Assembly (NCBI GenBank): GCA_023393165.1
Contig: JAEWMJ010000045.1
Location: 80,311 to 144,310, forward strand
Direction of reading: 5' to 3'
Length of the DNA: 64,000 nt
DNA from: Bacillota bacterium
GTDB lineage: Bacteria; Bacillota; Clostridia; Christensenellales; Christensenellaceae
Position numbers and translations under genes: made by a program. A model generated the notes under the pieces. It was given only the letters and a program-made list of their open reading frames with translations, had not been told where the DNA came from and did not search any database. Of this stretch, positions 43,925-53,467 are shown piece after piece (within the stretch, counting starts at the first letter, position 1; every line of letters starts with the position of its first letter).

Positions 43925-46083
43925 TGGATACCGTTGAAGGTATTGTTTTAGAGATTATTTACAGAGGCACAGACGGTTACACTGTTCTGGAATTGGATGC
44001 TAAGGAACCCGCCATTGTGGTGGGCTCCATGCAGACAATTAGGACGGGTGAGCGTGTGTGCTTTTTTGGCGAGTGGAGGCAGCACAGGCAATACGGAAGG
44101 CAATTTTATGCGGCTTCCTATGAGAGCCGTCTTCCCACCGATGTAAACGATATCGCGCTTTTTCTTGGGGGCGGGTTTATAAAGGGCTTGGGGGCGGTAT
44201 TGTCCGAGAGGATCGTTGAGAGGTTTGGAGACCGGACATTCGATATCATACAGAACGAGCCTTTGCTTTTAAGCGAAGTAAAAGGCGTAAGCAAAAAACT
44301 TGCGGCCGCCGTACACGAAGCCTTAAAGGAGTATACCGGCAACAAGGAATTGTATGCGGCCCTGATGGGAATGGGGCTGACCGCGAAACAGGCTATGGCC
44401 GCCGCGGAAAATCTGGGAGAAGACGCGCGGGAAATGATTGCTCAAAATCCATACTGCCTGATCGCGGCTGTGCGGGGAATTGATTTTATTACGGCGGATA
44501 AAATCGCGCGCGGACTCGGGATCGACGAAAGATCTCCCGTCCGGATAGAAAACGGCATCATGCATATCCTCCGGAAATCGCTTGCAAACGGATATACCTA
44601 TGTACCCGAGGCAATGCTGGCGGGAACGGCGGTAAGCAAGCTTCAGGTGGATGAAAGTACGGTAAAGCTTGCGGTTGCAAAACTGGGCCTCGAGGGAAGA
44701 ATAGAACGCAAACACTACGGAGGCCTGTACGCCGTATTTTTGAAAGGAGCGTACCTGGCCGAAGCTGGGAGCGCGCTTTCCATACTGCGTATTGCAAAGG
44801 CGCAGGTTGAGACCCCGATTTTCGGTTTGGAAGATAAACTCGCAAGATGCAAGGAACGGTACGGATTATCGGACGAGCAGATATTTGCATGCCGGTCCGC
44901 GCTTAAAAACAACGTATGCGTGATTACCGGAGGCCCGGGAACGGGAAAAACCACCATATTAAAAACCGTGCTGACCATACTGGGGGAAAGCGGCATAGAA
45001 TGCGCGCTGGCAGCGCCTACAGGCCGTGCGGCCAAAAGGATGCAGGAAGCCTGCGGAGCCTCCGCGCAGACCATTCACCGCCTGCTGGAGTACACCTATG
45101 AGGAAGGTCTGGATGTGCAGGAATGCGTATTCAAAAGAAACAAGGATAACCCGGTTGCGGCTGGGGCCGTGATCGTGGACGAGGTATCCATGCTGGATGT
45201 GTTTTTGTTGAAAAGCCTTTTGGATGCGCTGAAAACCGGAACCAGGCTGGTTCTGGTTGGGGACGCCAACCAGCTTCCGCCGGTGGGAGCTGGCAATGTA
45301 ATGGGAGATATCATTGAAAGCGGATCCGTACCCGTATGCACCCTCACGCGGAGGTACCGCAACGAGGGGGGCATTGCCGATGCGGCGTGGGCCATATTGA
45401 ACGGCGAGGAACCGCCGATGTCCGATGATTTCGTTTTTCTTAAGTGCAATGACGATAACGAGGTACTGTCCGCTGTTGTGGAACTTTATGCGGAATACGC
45501 AAGGGAAGGCTCTGATGTACAGGTGATTGCTCCCGTGAAAAAGAGCGCCCTTGGGACTGTGCTTATCAACAACGCGCTCCGTGAAAAAGTGAATCCCAAA
45601 ACGGCTTTCAGCAGGGAAATATATTTCGGTGAAAGCGTCTTCAGGCGCGGCGACCGGGTGATGCAAATTAAAAATAATTATGCGCGCGAATGGACGGGTC
45701 CGGACGGAAAAGGAGAAGGCATATTCAACGGGGATATCGGGGAGGTGGCGGAGGTGCAGGACGGCTGTCTTACGGTTTCTTTTGACGACAGGATGACGGT
45801 TTACGATACGCAGGATTTAGCCGAATTGGAAACCGCCTATGCGTACACCATCCATAAAAGCCAGGGAAGCGAATTTGATGTGGTAATACTGCCCTTAAAA
45901 TATCCCGAGATGCCGTTTTTCTCCAGAAATCTGTTGTATACCGCCGTAACGCGCGCAAAAATCAAGGCCGTAGTGGTCGGAGACGAACGGACAATGCGGT
46001 TTATGATCGGCAATGCAAACAGGGGCGCAAGGTTTACCGCTCTTGATATGGAATTAAAAAAAGTCTCGCAGTTGTTGGTATGA
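43924..46083 (+). CDS. recD2: RecD2-type ATP-dependent DNA helicase
   Basis: A 719-residue superfamily 1B 5'-3' helicase not associated with RecBC, involved in repair and replication-fork maintenance. N-terminal OB-like and helix-hairpin-helix region (about 1-200), then Walker A GGPGTGKTT near residue 338. DEVSMLD (Walker B), GDANQLPPVGAGN and the C-terminal YAYTIHKSQGSEF and YTAVTRAK motifs follow. It is coupled to metK by a 1-bp overlap. Confidence 0.95.
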   Translation: MDTVEGIVLEIIYRGTDGYTVLELDAKEPAIVVGSMQTIRTGERVCFFGEWRQHRQYGRQFYAASYESRLPTDVNDIALFLGGGFIKGLGAVLSERIVERFGDRTFDIIQNEPLLLSEVKGVSKKLAAAVHEALKEYTGNKELYAALMGMGLTAKQAMAAAENLGEDAREMIAQNPYCLIAAVRGIDFITADKIARGLGIDERSPVRIENGIMHILRKSLANGYTYVPEAMLAGTAVSKLQVDESTVKLAVAKLGLEGRIERKHYGGLYAVFLKGAYLAEAGSALSILRIAKAQVETPIFGLEDKLARCKERYGLSDEQIFACRSALKNNVCVITGGPGTGKTTILKTVLTILGESGIECALAAPTGRAAKRMQEACGASAQTIHRLLEYTYEEGLDVQECVFKRNKDNPVAAGAVIVDEVSMLDVFLLKSLLDALKTGTRLVLVGDANQLPPVGAGNVMGDIIESGSVPVCTLTRRYRNEGGIADAAWAILNGEEPPMSDDFVFLKCNDDNEVLSAVVELYAEYAREGSDVQVIAPVKKSALGTVLINNALREKVNPKTAFSREIYFGESVFRRGDRVMQIKNNYAREWTGPDGKGEGIFNGDIGEVAEVQDGCLTVSFDDRMTVYDTQDLAELETAYAYTIHKSQGSEFDVVILPLKYPEMPFFSRNLLYTAVTRAKIKAVVVGDERTMRFMIGNANRGARFTALDMELKKVSQLLV

Positions 46084-46147
46084 CCCTGAGTAAAAATTTT
46101 GTCGTTTGTTTTGTAAAATGAACGATTTACTGCCCGATCGATACAGC

Positions 46148-46177
46148 AGCGCGAGGAGAAATCTTTGCGCTTTTTTT
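46148..46177 (+). terminator. Rho-independent terminator of metK-recD2
   Basis: AGCGCGAGGA (46148-46157) pairs with TCTTTGCGCT (46162-46171), using G-U pairs, around a GAAA tetraloop; seven T residues end the element. Confidence 0.85.
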
Positions 46178-46230
46178 AATAGCGTCAATTATATTTACGA
46201 TTACATATGATTATAAACTGGACTCGATAT

Positions 46231-46290
46231 TTTTCGTGCCCAAAAACATTCTTTTCGTGCCAAATGTTTTACAATAAATGACTTTTCGTG
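46231..46290. repeat. Three direct repeats of TTTTCGTG
   Basis: TTTTCGTG occurs at 46231-46238, 46252-46259 and 46283-46290, spaced 21 and 31 bp, about two and three helical turns. They lie in the 430-bp gap upstream of the lipoprotein gene, which otherwise holds no gene. Confidence 0.6.
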
Positions 46291-46513
46291 TATGATTTTG
46301 ATATTATCAATTTTAAAATAGTTGAAAGATTGCATAAAATCAAACCTTTGCTTTTGGAACTGTTGTTATGCCAAGAACAGCGTGAAAAAGAAGGGAAAAT
46401 GGAATGTATCGTGTAATGCCTGGAGGAAATAACCGGCAGACAATTTTATGGATGATGAGGATTTTAATGCGAAAGCGCATACTGTAAAAATTAACTATTG
46501 ATGGGAGCTAAAT

Positions 46514-47095
46514 GTGAAAAAAAAATTAATCGTTATCTTTTTGCTGATAACCACTTTATTGTTCAGCTCGTGTTCTTTAGGAGGGCTGATTTATGATGAC
46601 TCCAGAGAAAAGGGAGACGAGCGCCTGGAAAAGGTACTTGAAGCCACGACCAATAAAGACAAGGATGCTTTGCGTGCAATGTTTTCTGAAACGGCTTTAT
46701 CGGAAACCGAGGACATTGACGGCCGAATGGAGTACTTGTTTGATTTTTTCCAAGGTAAAGTAATTTACAGGGAATTTGGCGGCGCAACAGGCGGTGGCGA
46801 ACACAGTTACGGGCATGAAACAGAAGAATACAGATCATGGTATACTGTTGACACGGACAAGGAAAAATATTTTATTTTTATGGTGGAATGCACGGCTGAC
46901 ACAGACCACCCGGATAATGTTGGACTGTATATGCTGCAGGTAATAAAGGCGGAAGATGAAGATACACAATTTGATGGCGGGCGGGAAACATTATGCGCCG
47001 GAATTTACATGCCAACAGAAGAAGAGGAATCAATTGAACCAGAAGATGATGCAATTGAACCGGACAAAAAGGATGCTCCTTCCAGCCAGAAATAA
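46514..47095 (+). CDS. DUF5104-type lipoprotein
   Basis: A 193-residue protein with lipoprotein signal (Cys20 in FSSCSLGG), followed by DDSREKGDERLEKVLEATTNKDKDALRAMFS, which matches DUF5104, a family of unknown function in Clostridia with a fold probably like NTF2. The C-terminal 25 residues are acidic and low-complexity. It starts at GTG 46514 after GGGAG. It is a stand-alone gene. Confidence 0.75.
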   Translation: MKKKLIVIFLLITTLLFSSCSLGGLIYDDSREKGDERLEKVLEATTNKDKDALRAMFSETALSETEDIDGRMEYLFDFFQGKVIYREFGGATGGGEHSYGHETEEYRSWYTVDTDKEKYFIFMVECTADTDHPDNVGLYMLQVIKAEDEDTQFDGGRETLCAGIYMPTEEEESIEPEDDAIEPDKKDAPSSQK

Positions 47096-47674
47096 GCAGA
47101 AAAGATTGCCTGATTTGAGCCGGCGGTGGGAATGAAGGCGATAGGGGGACGCGGCTGCCGGCGCACGGGCAGGCGTATAAGCCACCTATAGAACAACCCG
47201 CATGATGTGGGAGAAGCTTTTTGGGTTGGGTTGGGGTCACCATCTTAACCCAAACCGGAATATGATTTACCCTATTCAAACTTTTTAAAGAACCTATTTA
47301 CTTTAGACGGTAAGGAGGCTCTTTTGTAAACACCAAAGGGTTTCTTATAGCGTAGGCTATAACTGCCGCGGTAGCAGCCGGTCAATTTTTAAGTAATATA
47401 GAAGCTTGCGTTGTACAATATATGTTACAGAACTTTGGCTTTTTTTGAGATTAAATATTTTTTTGGTCAGCAGAGAATAAAGTTCATTTTTTTATAAACC
47501 ACAGCTCAAAAAGTGCAGGTAATAATGAACGATTGGGCGATGCGAAATAAAAGTACATTTTAAAGAAAAGTACAAATATAAAAACATGAACTTTTTAGGG
47601 AATGAGGCTGTATTATTAGAGAAAATACTATATGCGAAAAATACATTCAATTATATATATAAAAGGGGATTGTT
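47096..47674. other. 579-bp gap without recognisable gene
   Basis: Begins GC-rich (about 47120-47260) and turns strongly AT-rich towards the comF start. No protein-coding signal or known RNA was recognised. Short inverted repeats such as TATAGC/GCTATA (47348-47362) are visible but give no clear structure. Confidence 0.5.
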
Positions 47675-48310
47675 ATGCCGGATTTTTTAGGAATCCTTTC
47701 AAAACTGATTGTTGTAAAAAATGCGAAATGCGTTTACTGCAGGAGGGATGTGCCCGGCCCGGAAGAGGTTTGCCCCGCCTGCCTTAAAAAACAGGAACAG
47801 CTGCTGAATAAAACCGGCTTTTATGGAAATTATTTGTATGTTTTTGAATACAGTGGCATTGTCCGGAAACTGATACATAATTTTAAGTATAACGATATGC
47901 CTTTTCTGGGAGTGTATATGGCTGCCAGAATGGCCGCATACCTGAATGCCGCGGATGTAAAATTCGACTTGATTACGTATGTGCCCATTCACGAGAACAG
48001 GCTGAAATGGAGAGGTTTCGACCAATCCGAAATGCTTGCCGGCTATCTGGGCGCTGAGATGGGAATTCCCTGCAAAAGATTGCTGAGACGGACGCGCGAT
48101 ACTGTCCCGCAATTTGATTTATCCAGAAAAGAGCGGCAGAAGAATATGAAGGGCGCATTTTGTGCGGAAGGCAAACTGTCGCTTAAAGGAAAAAAGGTAC
48201 TTCTGATTGACGACGTCTGTACCACTGGATCAACGATTGACGCCTGCTCGGCCATACTTGAAAAATCGGGCGCAGTTGTTCTGCCTTTTACATATTCTTT
48301 TGAAAAGTGA
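47675..48310 (+). CDS. comF: ComF-family phosphoribosyltransferase-like protein
   Basis: A 211-residue protein with an N-terminal four-Cys zinc site (CVYCRRDVPGPEEVCPACL) and a phosphoribosyltransferase domain with the PRPP-binding motif VLLIDDVCTTGST (about residue 175). ComFC of naturally competent bacteria helps internalised DNA reach the cytoplasm. In Clostridia the gene commonly lies near hpf and secA, as here. It has ribosome binding site AAAGGGGA. Confidence 0.9.
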   Translation: MPDFLGILSKLIVVKNAKCVYCRRDVPGPEEVCPACLKKQEQLLNKTGFYGNYLYVFEYSGIVRKLIHNFKYNDMPFLGVYMAARMAAYLNAADVKFDLITYVPIHENRLKWRGFDQSEMLAGYLGAEMGIPCKRLLRRTRDTVPQFDLSRKERQKNMKGAFCAEGKLSLKGKKVLLIDDVCTTGSTIDACSAILEKSGAVVLPFTYSFEK

Positions 48311-48339
48311 CATATGTTACCGGCTGCGATTTTAAGTGT

Positions 48340-48368
48340 TTGACTGAAAGGTTAGCCAAGTGTATAAT
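48340..48368 (+). promoter_or_regulatory. Promoter of the predicted raiA RNA
   Basis: TTGACT (48340-48345), 17-bp spacer, TATAAT (48363-48368): one of the strongest promoters in the window, with no protein gene downstream for over 400 bp. Confidence 0.85.
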
Positions 48369-48374
48369 TTTAAT

Positions 48375-48665
48375 AAAGATATAGCGTGTCTGTGGTTGAA
48401 AATCGATGCCAGTCGCAGGCGAAACGATCCACGTAAGCGAGAAAAATTTTCGCGAGCATAGTGCGGCTAGAAGTAAGTCCGTCCAGTGCAATATCCATGA
48501 AAATTTTTGGGATGCGTGCACTGAGAGGAGCGGTAGTGAGAGGCCGGACGGCCGGGTAGCGGAACTCCCTGGCGGCGAATGTGGGGGAAAAGACCAGCGT
48601 CAGGCGCTATTTTTACCCCGAAAACCTTCTTGTCAGCAGATTTTCGGGAGCATTTTTCAGGAGGT
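48375..48665 (+). ncRNA. Predicted raiA-motif structured RNA
   Basis: About 290 bases of GC-rich non-coding sequence start right after a strong promoter and lie upstream of hpf (raiA), the position in which the raiA RNA motif of Firmicutes and Actinobacteria is found. The sequence has many short complementary pieces (for instance around 48530-48570, GGCCGGACGGCCGG). It ends in a hairpin CCCCGAAAA (48617-48625) / TTTTCGGG (48641-48648) followed by GCATTTTT. Identification rests on position, promoter and structure rather than a covariance match; the 3' end is approximate. Confidence 0.65.
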
Positions 48666-48816
48666 CCGGGCGGAATTTTTCTGCCCGGCAGCCTGTATAA
48701 AATATAGAAAAAACAGATTATATTCCTTAAAATACGTGTATAATATTTTTAAATTCAATTAATTTTCTTTTCTAAAACGGGCGACCCGTTTATTATATAG
48801 AAGGAGGGCATGCTAT

Positions 48817-49356
48817 ATGAAAATCAAGATCACTGGCAAGGGAATGAACGTTTCTGATTATTTGAGAGGAGTTGTTCAAAAAAAAGCGGAAAAACTTGGG
48901 CGATATTTTAAGCCGAATACCGAGATGAGCGTAATGCTGACCATTGAGAAAAACAGGCATATCGCAGAGGTAACCGTACCAGTTGATGGCATTTTGCTGC
49001 GGACCGAGGAAGCCACCGGGGATATGTATTCTTCTATCGATGCGGTACTTAAAAAATTGGAAAGGAAGATCAGAAGACATAGAACAAAGCTGGAGCGCCG
49101 GCTGCATGAGGATGCGTTTGTATCCGATGCCGCGATATATGATGACGACGAATTCGATGAAGAGGAAATTGTTCCAAGACTGGTCCGGAGCAAGAAGTTT
49201 TCCATAAAGCCGATGGATATTGAGGAAGCTATGATGCAGATGGAACTAATAGGGCATAGCTTTTTTGTTTTCCGAAATGCCGAAACCAACGATGTCAATG
49301 TGCTTTATTTAAGAAATGACGGAAATTATGGGCTGATAGAGCCGGATATCGGATAA
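48817..49356 (+). CDS. hpf: Ribosome hibernation promoting factor (long form)
   Basis: A 179-residue protein. The N-terminal domain (about 1-100, MKIKITGKGMNVSDYLRGVV) binds the decoding site and the C-terminal domain (about 120-179, RSKKFSIKPMDIEEAMMQMELIGHSFFVF) dimerises to join two 70S ribosomes into inactive 100S particles. It has ribosome binding site GAAGGAGGG. It follows the predicted raiA RNA and precedes secA, a conserved clostridial order. Confidence 0.96.
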   Translation: MKIKITGKGMNVSDYLRGVVQKKAEKLGRYFKPNTEMSVMLTIEKNRHIAEVTVPVDGILLRTEEATGDMYSSIDAVLKKLERKIRRHRTKLERRLHEDAFVSDAAIYDDDEFDEEEIVPRLVRSKKFSIKPMDIEEAMMQMELIGHSFFVFRNAETNDVNVLYLRNDGNYGLIEPDIG

Positions 49357-49375
49357 ATGGACGCTTAAAAAACAT

Positions 49376-49404
49376 GCCGGGGCGTTTTAACGCTTCGGCT
49401 TTTT
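49376..49404 (+). terminator. Rho-independent terminator of hpf
   Basis: A hairpin GCCGGGGCGTT / AACGCTTCGGC (49376-49399, with G-U pairs) followed by a T-run to 49404. Confidence 0.8.
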
Positions 49405-49438
49405 GTTTTAAAAGAAACATAATGCCAAACAGGCGATG

Positions 49439-49467
49439 TTTACTTTATGCAAAATTTTTGCTAGAAT
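49439..49467 (+). promoter_or_regulatory. Promoter of secA-prfB
   Basis: TTTACT (49439-49444), 17-bp spacer, TAGAAT (49462-49467). Confidence 0.7.
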
Positions 49468-49528
49468 AGATGAGTATTTAAAGAGGCGTTGATAAAAGAA
49501 TTAATAGATAAGAAGGGTTAATAAATAA

Positions 49529-52201
49529 ATGGGAATGTTTGGTGGTCTGTTCAGCAGCGATAGGCTTTTAAAGCCTGTACGCAAGATTGCAGATAAAATT
49601 GAAGCTCTGGCGTCCGAATATCAGGCGATGAGCGACGATATATTGAAACAAAAAACGGTTGAGTTTAAGGAGCGGTTCCAAAATGGCGAAACATTGGATT
49701 CGCTTCTCCCCGAAGTTTTCGCTCAGGTACGGGAAGCTTCTTCCCGCGTGATCGGGCTTCGGCATTTTTATGTTCAGCTTGTAGGCGGCATCGTACTGCA
49801 TCAGGGCAACATCGCCGAGATGAAAACAGGCGAGGGCAAAACGCTGGTTGCAACTCTGCCGGCTGTTTTGAACGCCATCCCGGGGCAGGGCGTGCACATA
49901 GTAACGGTAAACGAGTACCTTGCGCGCCGCGACAGCGAATGGATGGGCAAGATATACCGCTTCCTTGGCTACAACGTAGGACTGGTTACCCGCGAGATGA
50001 CAAAAGAGCAGAAACAGGCGGCTTATAACTGCGACATCATATATGCGACCAATAATGAACTCGGCTTTGATTATCTTCGCGACAACATGGTGATCCGCAG
50101 GGCGGATCTTGTACAAAGGGAACTCTTTTATGCCATCGTGGATGAGGTGGACAGCATACTGATTGACGAGGCAAGGACGCCCCTTATCATATCCGGTTCA
50201 GGAGACAAAGGAACGGATCTGTACGAAAAGGCGGACCGTTTTGTATCCCGTCTGAAAAAGGAAGAAGATTTTGATCTGGATGAAAAACTCAAAGCGGTAA
50301 ATCTGACCGAGAACGGTGTGAAAAAGGCCGAATCGTTCTTTGAACTGGAAAACCTGAGTGATATCGAAAATACGGAAATATCCCATCATATCAATCAGGC
50401 GCTAAAGGCGCACAACATCATGTTCCGCGACCGCGACTACGTGGTGGTGGACGGTGAAGTCATCATCGTTGATGAGTTTACGGGCAGGCTGATGATCGGC
50501 CGTCGGTATTCGGACGGATTGCACCAGGCAATAGAAGCAAAAGAGCATGTTAATGTGGAACGCGAATCCAAAACGCTCGCGACCATAACATTCCAGAATT
50601 TTTTCAGGATGTATAAAAAACTGTCGGGCATGACCGGTACGGCCAAGACTGAGGAAGAGGAATTCAAAGGAATCTATAATCTGGAAGTTTTGGAGATCCC
50701 GACGCACATGGATATGATCCGCAAGGATCTGAACGACGTTGTTTATTCCACCAAAAAAGGAAAATTTGAAGCGGTGGCTCAGGAAATAGAAAAAATACAC
50801 GCTACCGGCCAGCCTGTTCTGGTAGGTACCGTTTCGGTTGCAGACAGCGAATATGTGTCCGACCTTCTTGTGAAAAAAGGCATCAAGCATGAAGTCTTAA
50901 ACGCCAAGAACCACTTGAAAGAGGCGCAGATTATTGCACAGGCCGGCAAAAAAGGCGCGGTTACCATTGCCACCAACATGGCGGGACGCGGCACGGATAT
51001 TCTGCTGGGCGGAAATCCGGATTATCTTGTGAGAAACGAAATGCGGGCGCTGGAATTTGAGGACGAAATGATCGAACAGGCTGTGAGTCATGTACATACC
51101 GAAGATCCGGAAATTCTCCACGCACGAAAAACATACGCGGAGCTTCTCGCAAAGCACAAGGCTGTTACCGAAGCCGAACACAAGGAAGTTATCGAACGGG
51201 GCGGGCTCTTTATTATAGGTACCGAACGGCATGAAAGCAGACGCATAGATAACCAGCTGCGCGGCCGCTCCGGCCGTCAGGGCGATCCGGGTTCCTCCAG
51301 GTTCTTTGTGGCTCTGGAAGACGATCTGATGCGGCTGTTCGGCGGCGAGCGGGTCAAAAATATCATGGATACCCTGGTGAGGGACGAAAATGTGCCTCTG
51401 GAAATGGGTATGCTCACAAAACAGATTGAAAATGCGCAGAAGAGGATAGAGGGCAACAACTTTAATATCAGAAAACACGTGCTGGAGTATGACGATGTGA
51501 TGAACAAGCAGCGCGAGGTGATTTACGGCCAGCGTAGACAGGTTCTGATGGGCAACGATATATCCGATTATATCAATAAAATGGTAACCGGTGTTATCGA
51601 CCAGTCCGTAGACGCGTATTGCCCGGACAACAAATTCCCGGAAGAATGGGATATCAAGGCGCTGAATGCGCGTACCGAACGGCTTTTCGGAGTACGCCTG
51701 AAAGACTATACGCAGGAAGAACTGTCCGGGATGGAGAAGGAAATACTGCGGGAAGAACTGAACGGCCAGATTGCGGCTGTATACCATGCCAAGGAAGAGG
51801 AGATGGAAAAAGCCGGATATTCCATGCGCGAAATAGAGCGTATGGTGCTTCTACGCGTGGTGGATGAAAAATGGATGGACCATATCGACGCCATGGACCA
51901 GTTCCGGCGGGGCATCAGCCTGCGCGCGCTCGGGCAGCGTGATCCGGTGGTGGAATACCGTATGGAAGGCTTCGATATGTTTGACGAAATGGTCTCCAAC
52001 ATACGCGAAGATACCGTATACATGCTCTTCCATATCAAGGTGCAGAGCCGGGTAGAGCAAAAAGAACAAAGGGAAATGAGAACGAACAGCCCGGAAGAAG
52101 GGCCTGCACAGCCGGTCAAAAAGGAAAAGACGGTTGGAAGAAATTCACCCTGCCCGTGCGGCAGCGGAAAAAAATATAAGAATTGCTGCGGCAAATCATA
52201 A
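49529..52201 (+). CDS. secA: Preprotein translocase ATPase SecA
   Basis: The motor that pushes unfolded secretory proteins through SecYEG. The 890 residues include Walker A MKTGEGKT near residue 101, DEVDSILIDEARTPL, the preprotein cross-linking domain, the second motor half (TNMAGRGTDILL, and GRSGRQGDPG in the helicase C part) and the C-terminal zinc tail CPCGSGKKYKNCC that binds SecB or phospholipid. The length and order are normal. prfB starts 20 bp downstream. Confidence 0.99.
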   Translation: MGMFGGLFSSDRLLKPVRKIADKIEALASEYQAMSDDILKQKTVEFKERFQNGETLDSLLPEVFAQVREASSRVIGLRHFYVQLVGGIVLHQGNIAEMKTGEGKTLVATLPAVLNAIPGQGVHIVTVNEYLARRDSEWMGKIYRFLGYNVGLVTREMTKEQKQAAYNCDIIYATNNELGFDYLRDNMVIRRADLVQRELFYAIVDEVDSILIDEARTPLIISGSGDKGTDLYEKADRFVSRLKKEEDFDLDEKLKAVNLTENGVKKAESFFELENLSDIENTEISHHINQALKAHNIMFRDRDYVVVDGEVIIVDEFTGRLMIGRRYSDGLHQAIEAKEHVNVERESKTLATITFQNFFRMYKKLSGMTGTAKTEEEEFKGIYNLEVLEIPTHMDMIRKDLNDVVYSTKKGKFEAVAQEIEKIHATGQPVLVGTVSVADSEYVSDLLVKKGIKHEVLNAKNHLKEAQIIAQAGKKGAVTIATNMAGRGTDILLGGNPDYLVRNEMRALEFEDEMIEQAVSHVHTEDPEILHARKTYAELLAKHKAVTEAEHKEVIERGGLFIIGTERHESRRIDNQLRGRSGRQGDPGSSRFFVALEDDLMRLFGGERVKNIMDTLVRDENVPLEMGMLTKQIENAQKRIEGNNFNIRKHVLEYDDVMNKQREVIYGQRRQVLMGNDISDYINKMVTGVIDQSVDAYCPDNKFPEEWDIKALNARTERLFGVRLKDYTQEELSGMEKEILREELNGQIAAVYHAKEEEMEKAGYSMREIERMVLLRVVDEKWMDHIDAMDQFRRGISLRALGQRDPVVEYRMEGFDMFDEMVSNIREDTVYMLFHIKVQSRVEQKEQREMRTNSPEEGPAQPVKKEKTVGRNSPCPCGSGKKYKNCCGKS

Positions 52202-52220
52202 ACGAGAGGGGTTTTAAAGT

Positions 52221-53322
52221 TTGATACCATTGGACGAACAAAAACAGAGGGCGGCTACAGTGGAAAGAATGCTGAAAGAGGCAGGTGATTCACTTTGACT
52301 TGTCCGCATTGAAAGCAGAACTTGCGGATATCAAGTCAAAGATGGAAGCGCCGGATTTTTGGAACGATGTGGAATCCGCCAATAAAATCGTAAAAAAAGC
52401 AAGGCCTTTGGAACAGAAAATTAAAAATTATGAAACGCTGTCCGGCATGCTGGATGATATTAAAACAATGATCGAGCTGGCGGAGGAAGAAGAAGACGAG
52501 GCGATGGCAGCCGAGCTCGAAAGCGAACTTGGCGTATATGAGAAAAAGATAAACGAGTTTCATTTGAGTACGCTGCTGTCGGGAACCTATGACTCCAATA
52601 ATGCGATCATATCGCTGCATGCGGGCGCAGGCGGCACCGAGGCGCAGGACTGGACGTCCATGCTGTACCGGATGTATACGAGGTGGGCCGAACGAAGGGG
52701 CTACGGCGTTAAAACGCTGGACTACCTGGACGGAGAGGAAGCGGGCATCAAAAGCGTTACACTGCTGATCGAAGGTGTGAACGCGTACGGATATATGAAA
52801 GCGGAAAAAGGCGTACACCGGCTGGTACGTATATCGCCTTTTGATTCCAACGCAAGGCGTCATACTTCGTTTGCGTCTCTCGATGTTATGCCAGAAATCG
52901 AGGAGGACGACGAAGATATCGTTGTGCTGCCCGACGAGATTCGTGTGGACACCTACCGGTCCTCGGGCGCGGGCGGACAGCATGTAAATAAAACAGAATC
53001 TGCCGTACGGATCACGCATATGCCCACGGGGATCGTTGTGCAGTGCCAGAACGAGCGTTCCCAGATCCAGAACAGGGAAACGGCCATGCGCATGCTCAAG
53101 TCCAAACTTGCGGAAAAACGTGAGTCAGAGAGGCTGGCCGAAGTATCCCAGATGAAAGGGGATATGAAAAAAATCGAGTGGGGCAGCCAGATACGTTCCT
53201 ATGTATTCCATCCTTATTCCATGGTGAAAGACCACCGGACGGGCGTGGAAGTCGGTAATGTGAGCGCCGTGATGGACGGGGATATAGACGAGTTTATTAA
53301 CGCTTATCTCATAATGAGTTAA
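52221..53322 (+). CDS. prfB: Peptide chain release factor 2 with programmed +1 frameshift
   Basis: Terminates translation at UGA and UAA. The short first frame starts at TTG 52221 (GAGAGGGG upstream) and reaches CTT-TGA at 52293-52298. A +1 shift there continues as GAC (52297) into the 342-residue main frame, giving 366 residues. The slippery CTTTGAC and the upstream SD-like GAGGCAGGTG are those of the autoregulatory prfB shift: low RF2 slows termination at the in-frame UGA and favours shifting. The domain shows the SPF tripeptide (RISPFDSNARR) and the GGQ motif (GAGGQHVNKTESAVR). Confidence 0.97.
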
Positions 53323-53330
53323 TTAACTAA

Positions 53331-53353
53331 AATCCGGGGAACCGGATTTTTTT
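53331..53353 (+). terminator. Rho-independent terminator of secA-prfB
   Basis: AATCCGG (53331-53337) / CCGGATT (53342-53348) with a T-run to 53353. Confidence 0.92.
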
Positions 53354-53385
53354 CAACCTTCTCTTTTTCAAAAGAGAAGGTTGAA
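53352..53385. repeat. 16-bp stem inverted repeat
   Basis: TTCAACCTTCTCTTTT (53352-53367) pairs fully with AAAAGAGAAGGTTGAA (53370-53385). It resembles the hairpin at 53437-53467, and both may be copies of a small palindromic repeat family. Confidence 0.75.
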
Positions 53386-53397
53386 CCAAAAGAAAAC

Positions 53398-53423
53398 AAA
53401 AAAGCCGTCCATGTGAACGGCTT
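53398..53423 (-). terminator. Terminator of the tRNA transcript
   Basis: On the minus strand AAGCCGT ... ACGGCTT is followed by a T-run (A-run at 53398-53403 on the plus strand). Confidence 0.8.
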
Positions 53424-53436
53424 CGATTTTCTTTGG

Positions 53437-53467
53437 AACACCTTTCTTTTGAAAAAAGAAAGGTGTT
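53437..53467. repeat. 14-bp stem hairpin abutting tRNA-Met
   Basis: AACACCTTTCTTTT (53437-53450) pairs with AAAAGAAAGGTGTT (53454-53467) around GAA. It begins directly after the CCA end of the tRNA on the minus strand. Confidence 0.75.

Noticed and set aside
47364..47382. 16S rRNA-like GCCGCGGTAGCAGCC
   Set aside because: Only a few bases match the conserved 530 loop and no rRNA context surrounds them.
50897..51787. 296-residue minus-strand frame inside secA
   Set aside because: Shadow of secA; composition and lack of motifs argue against coding.
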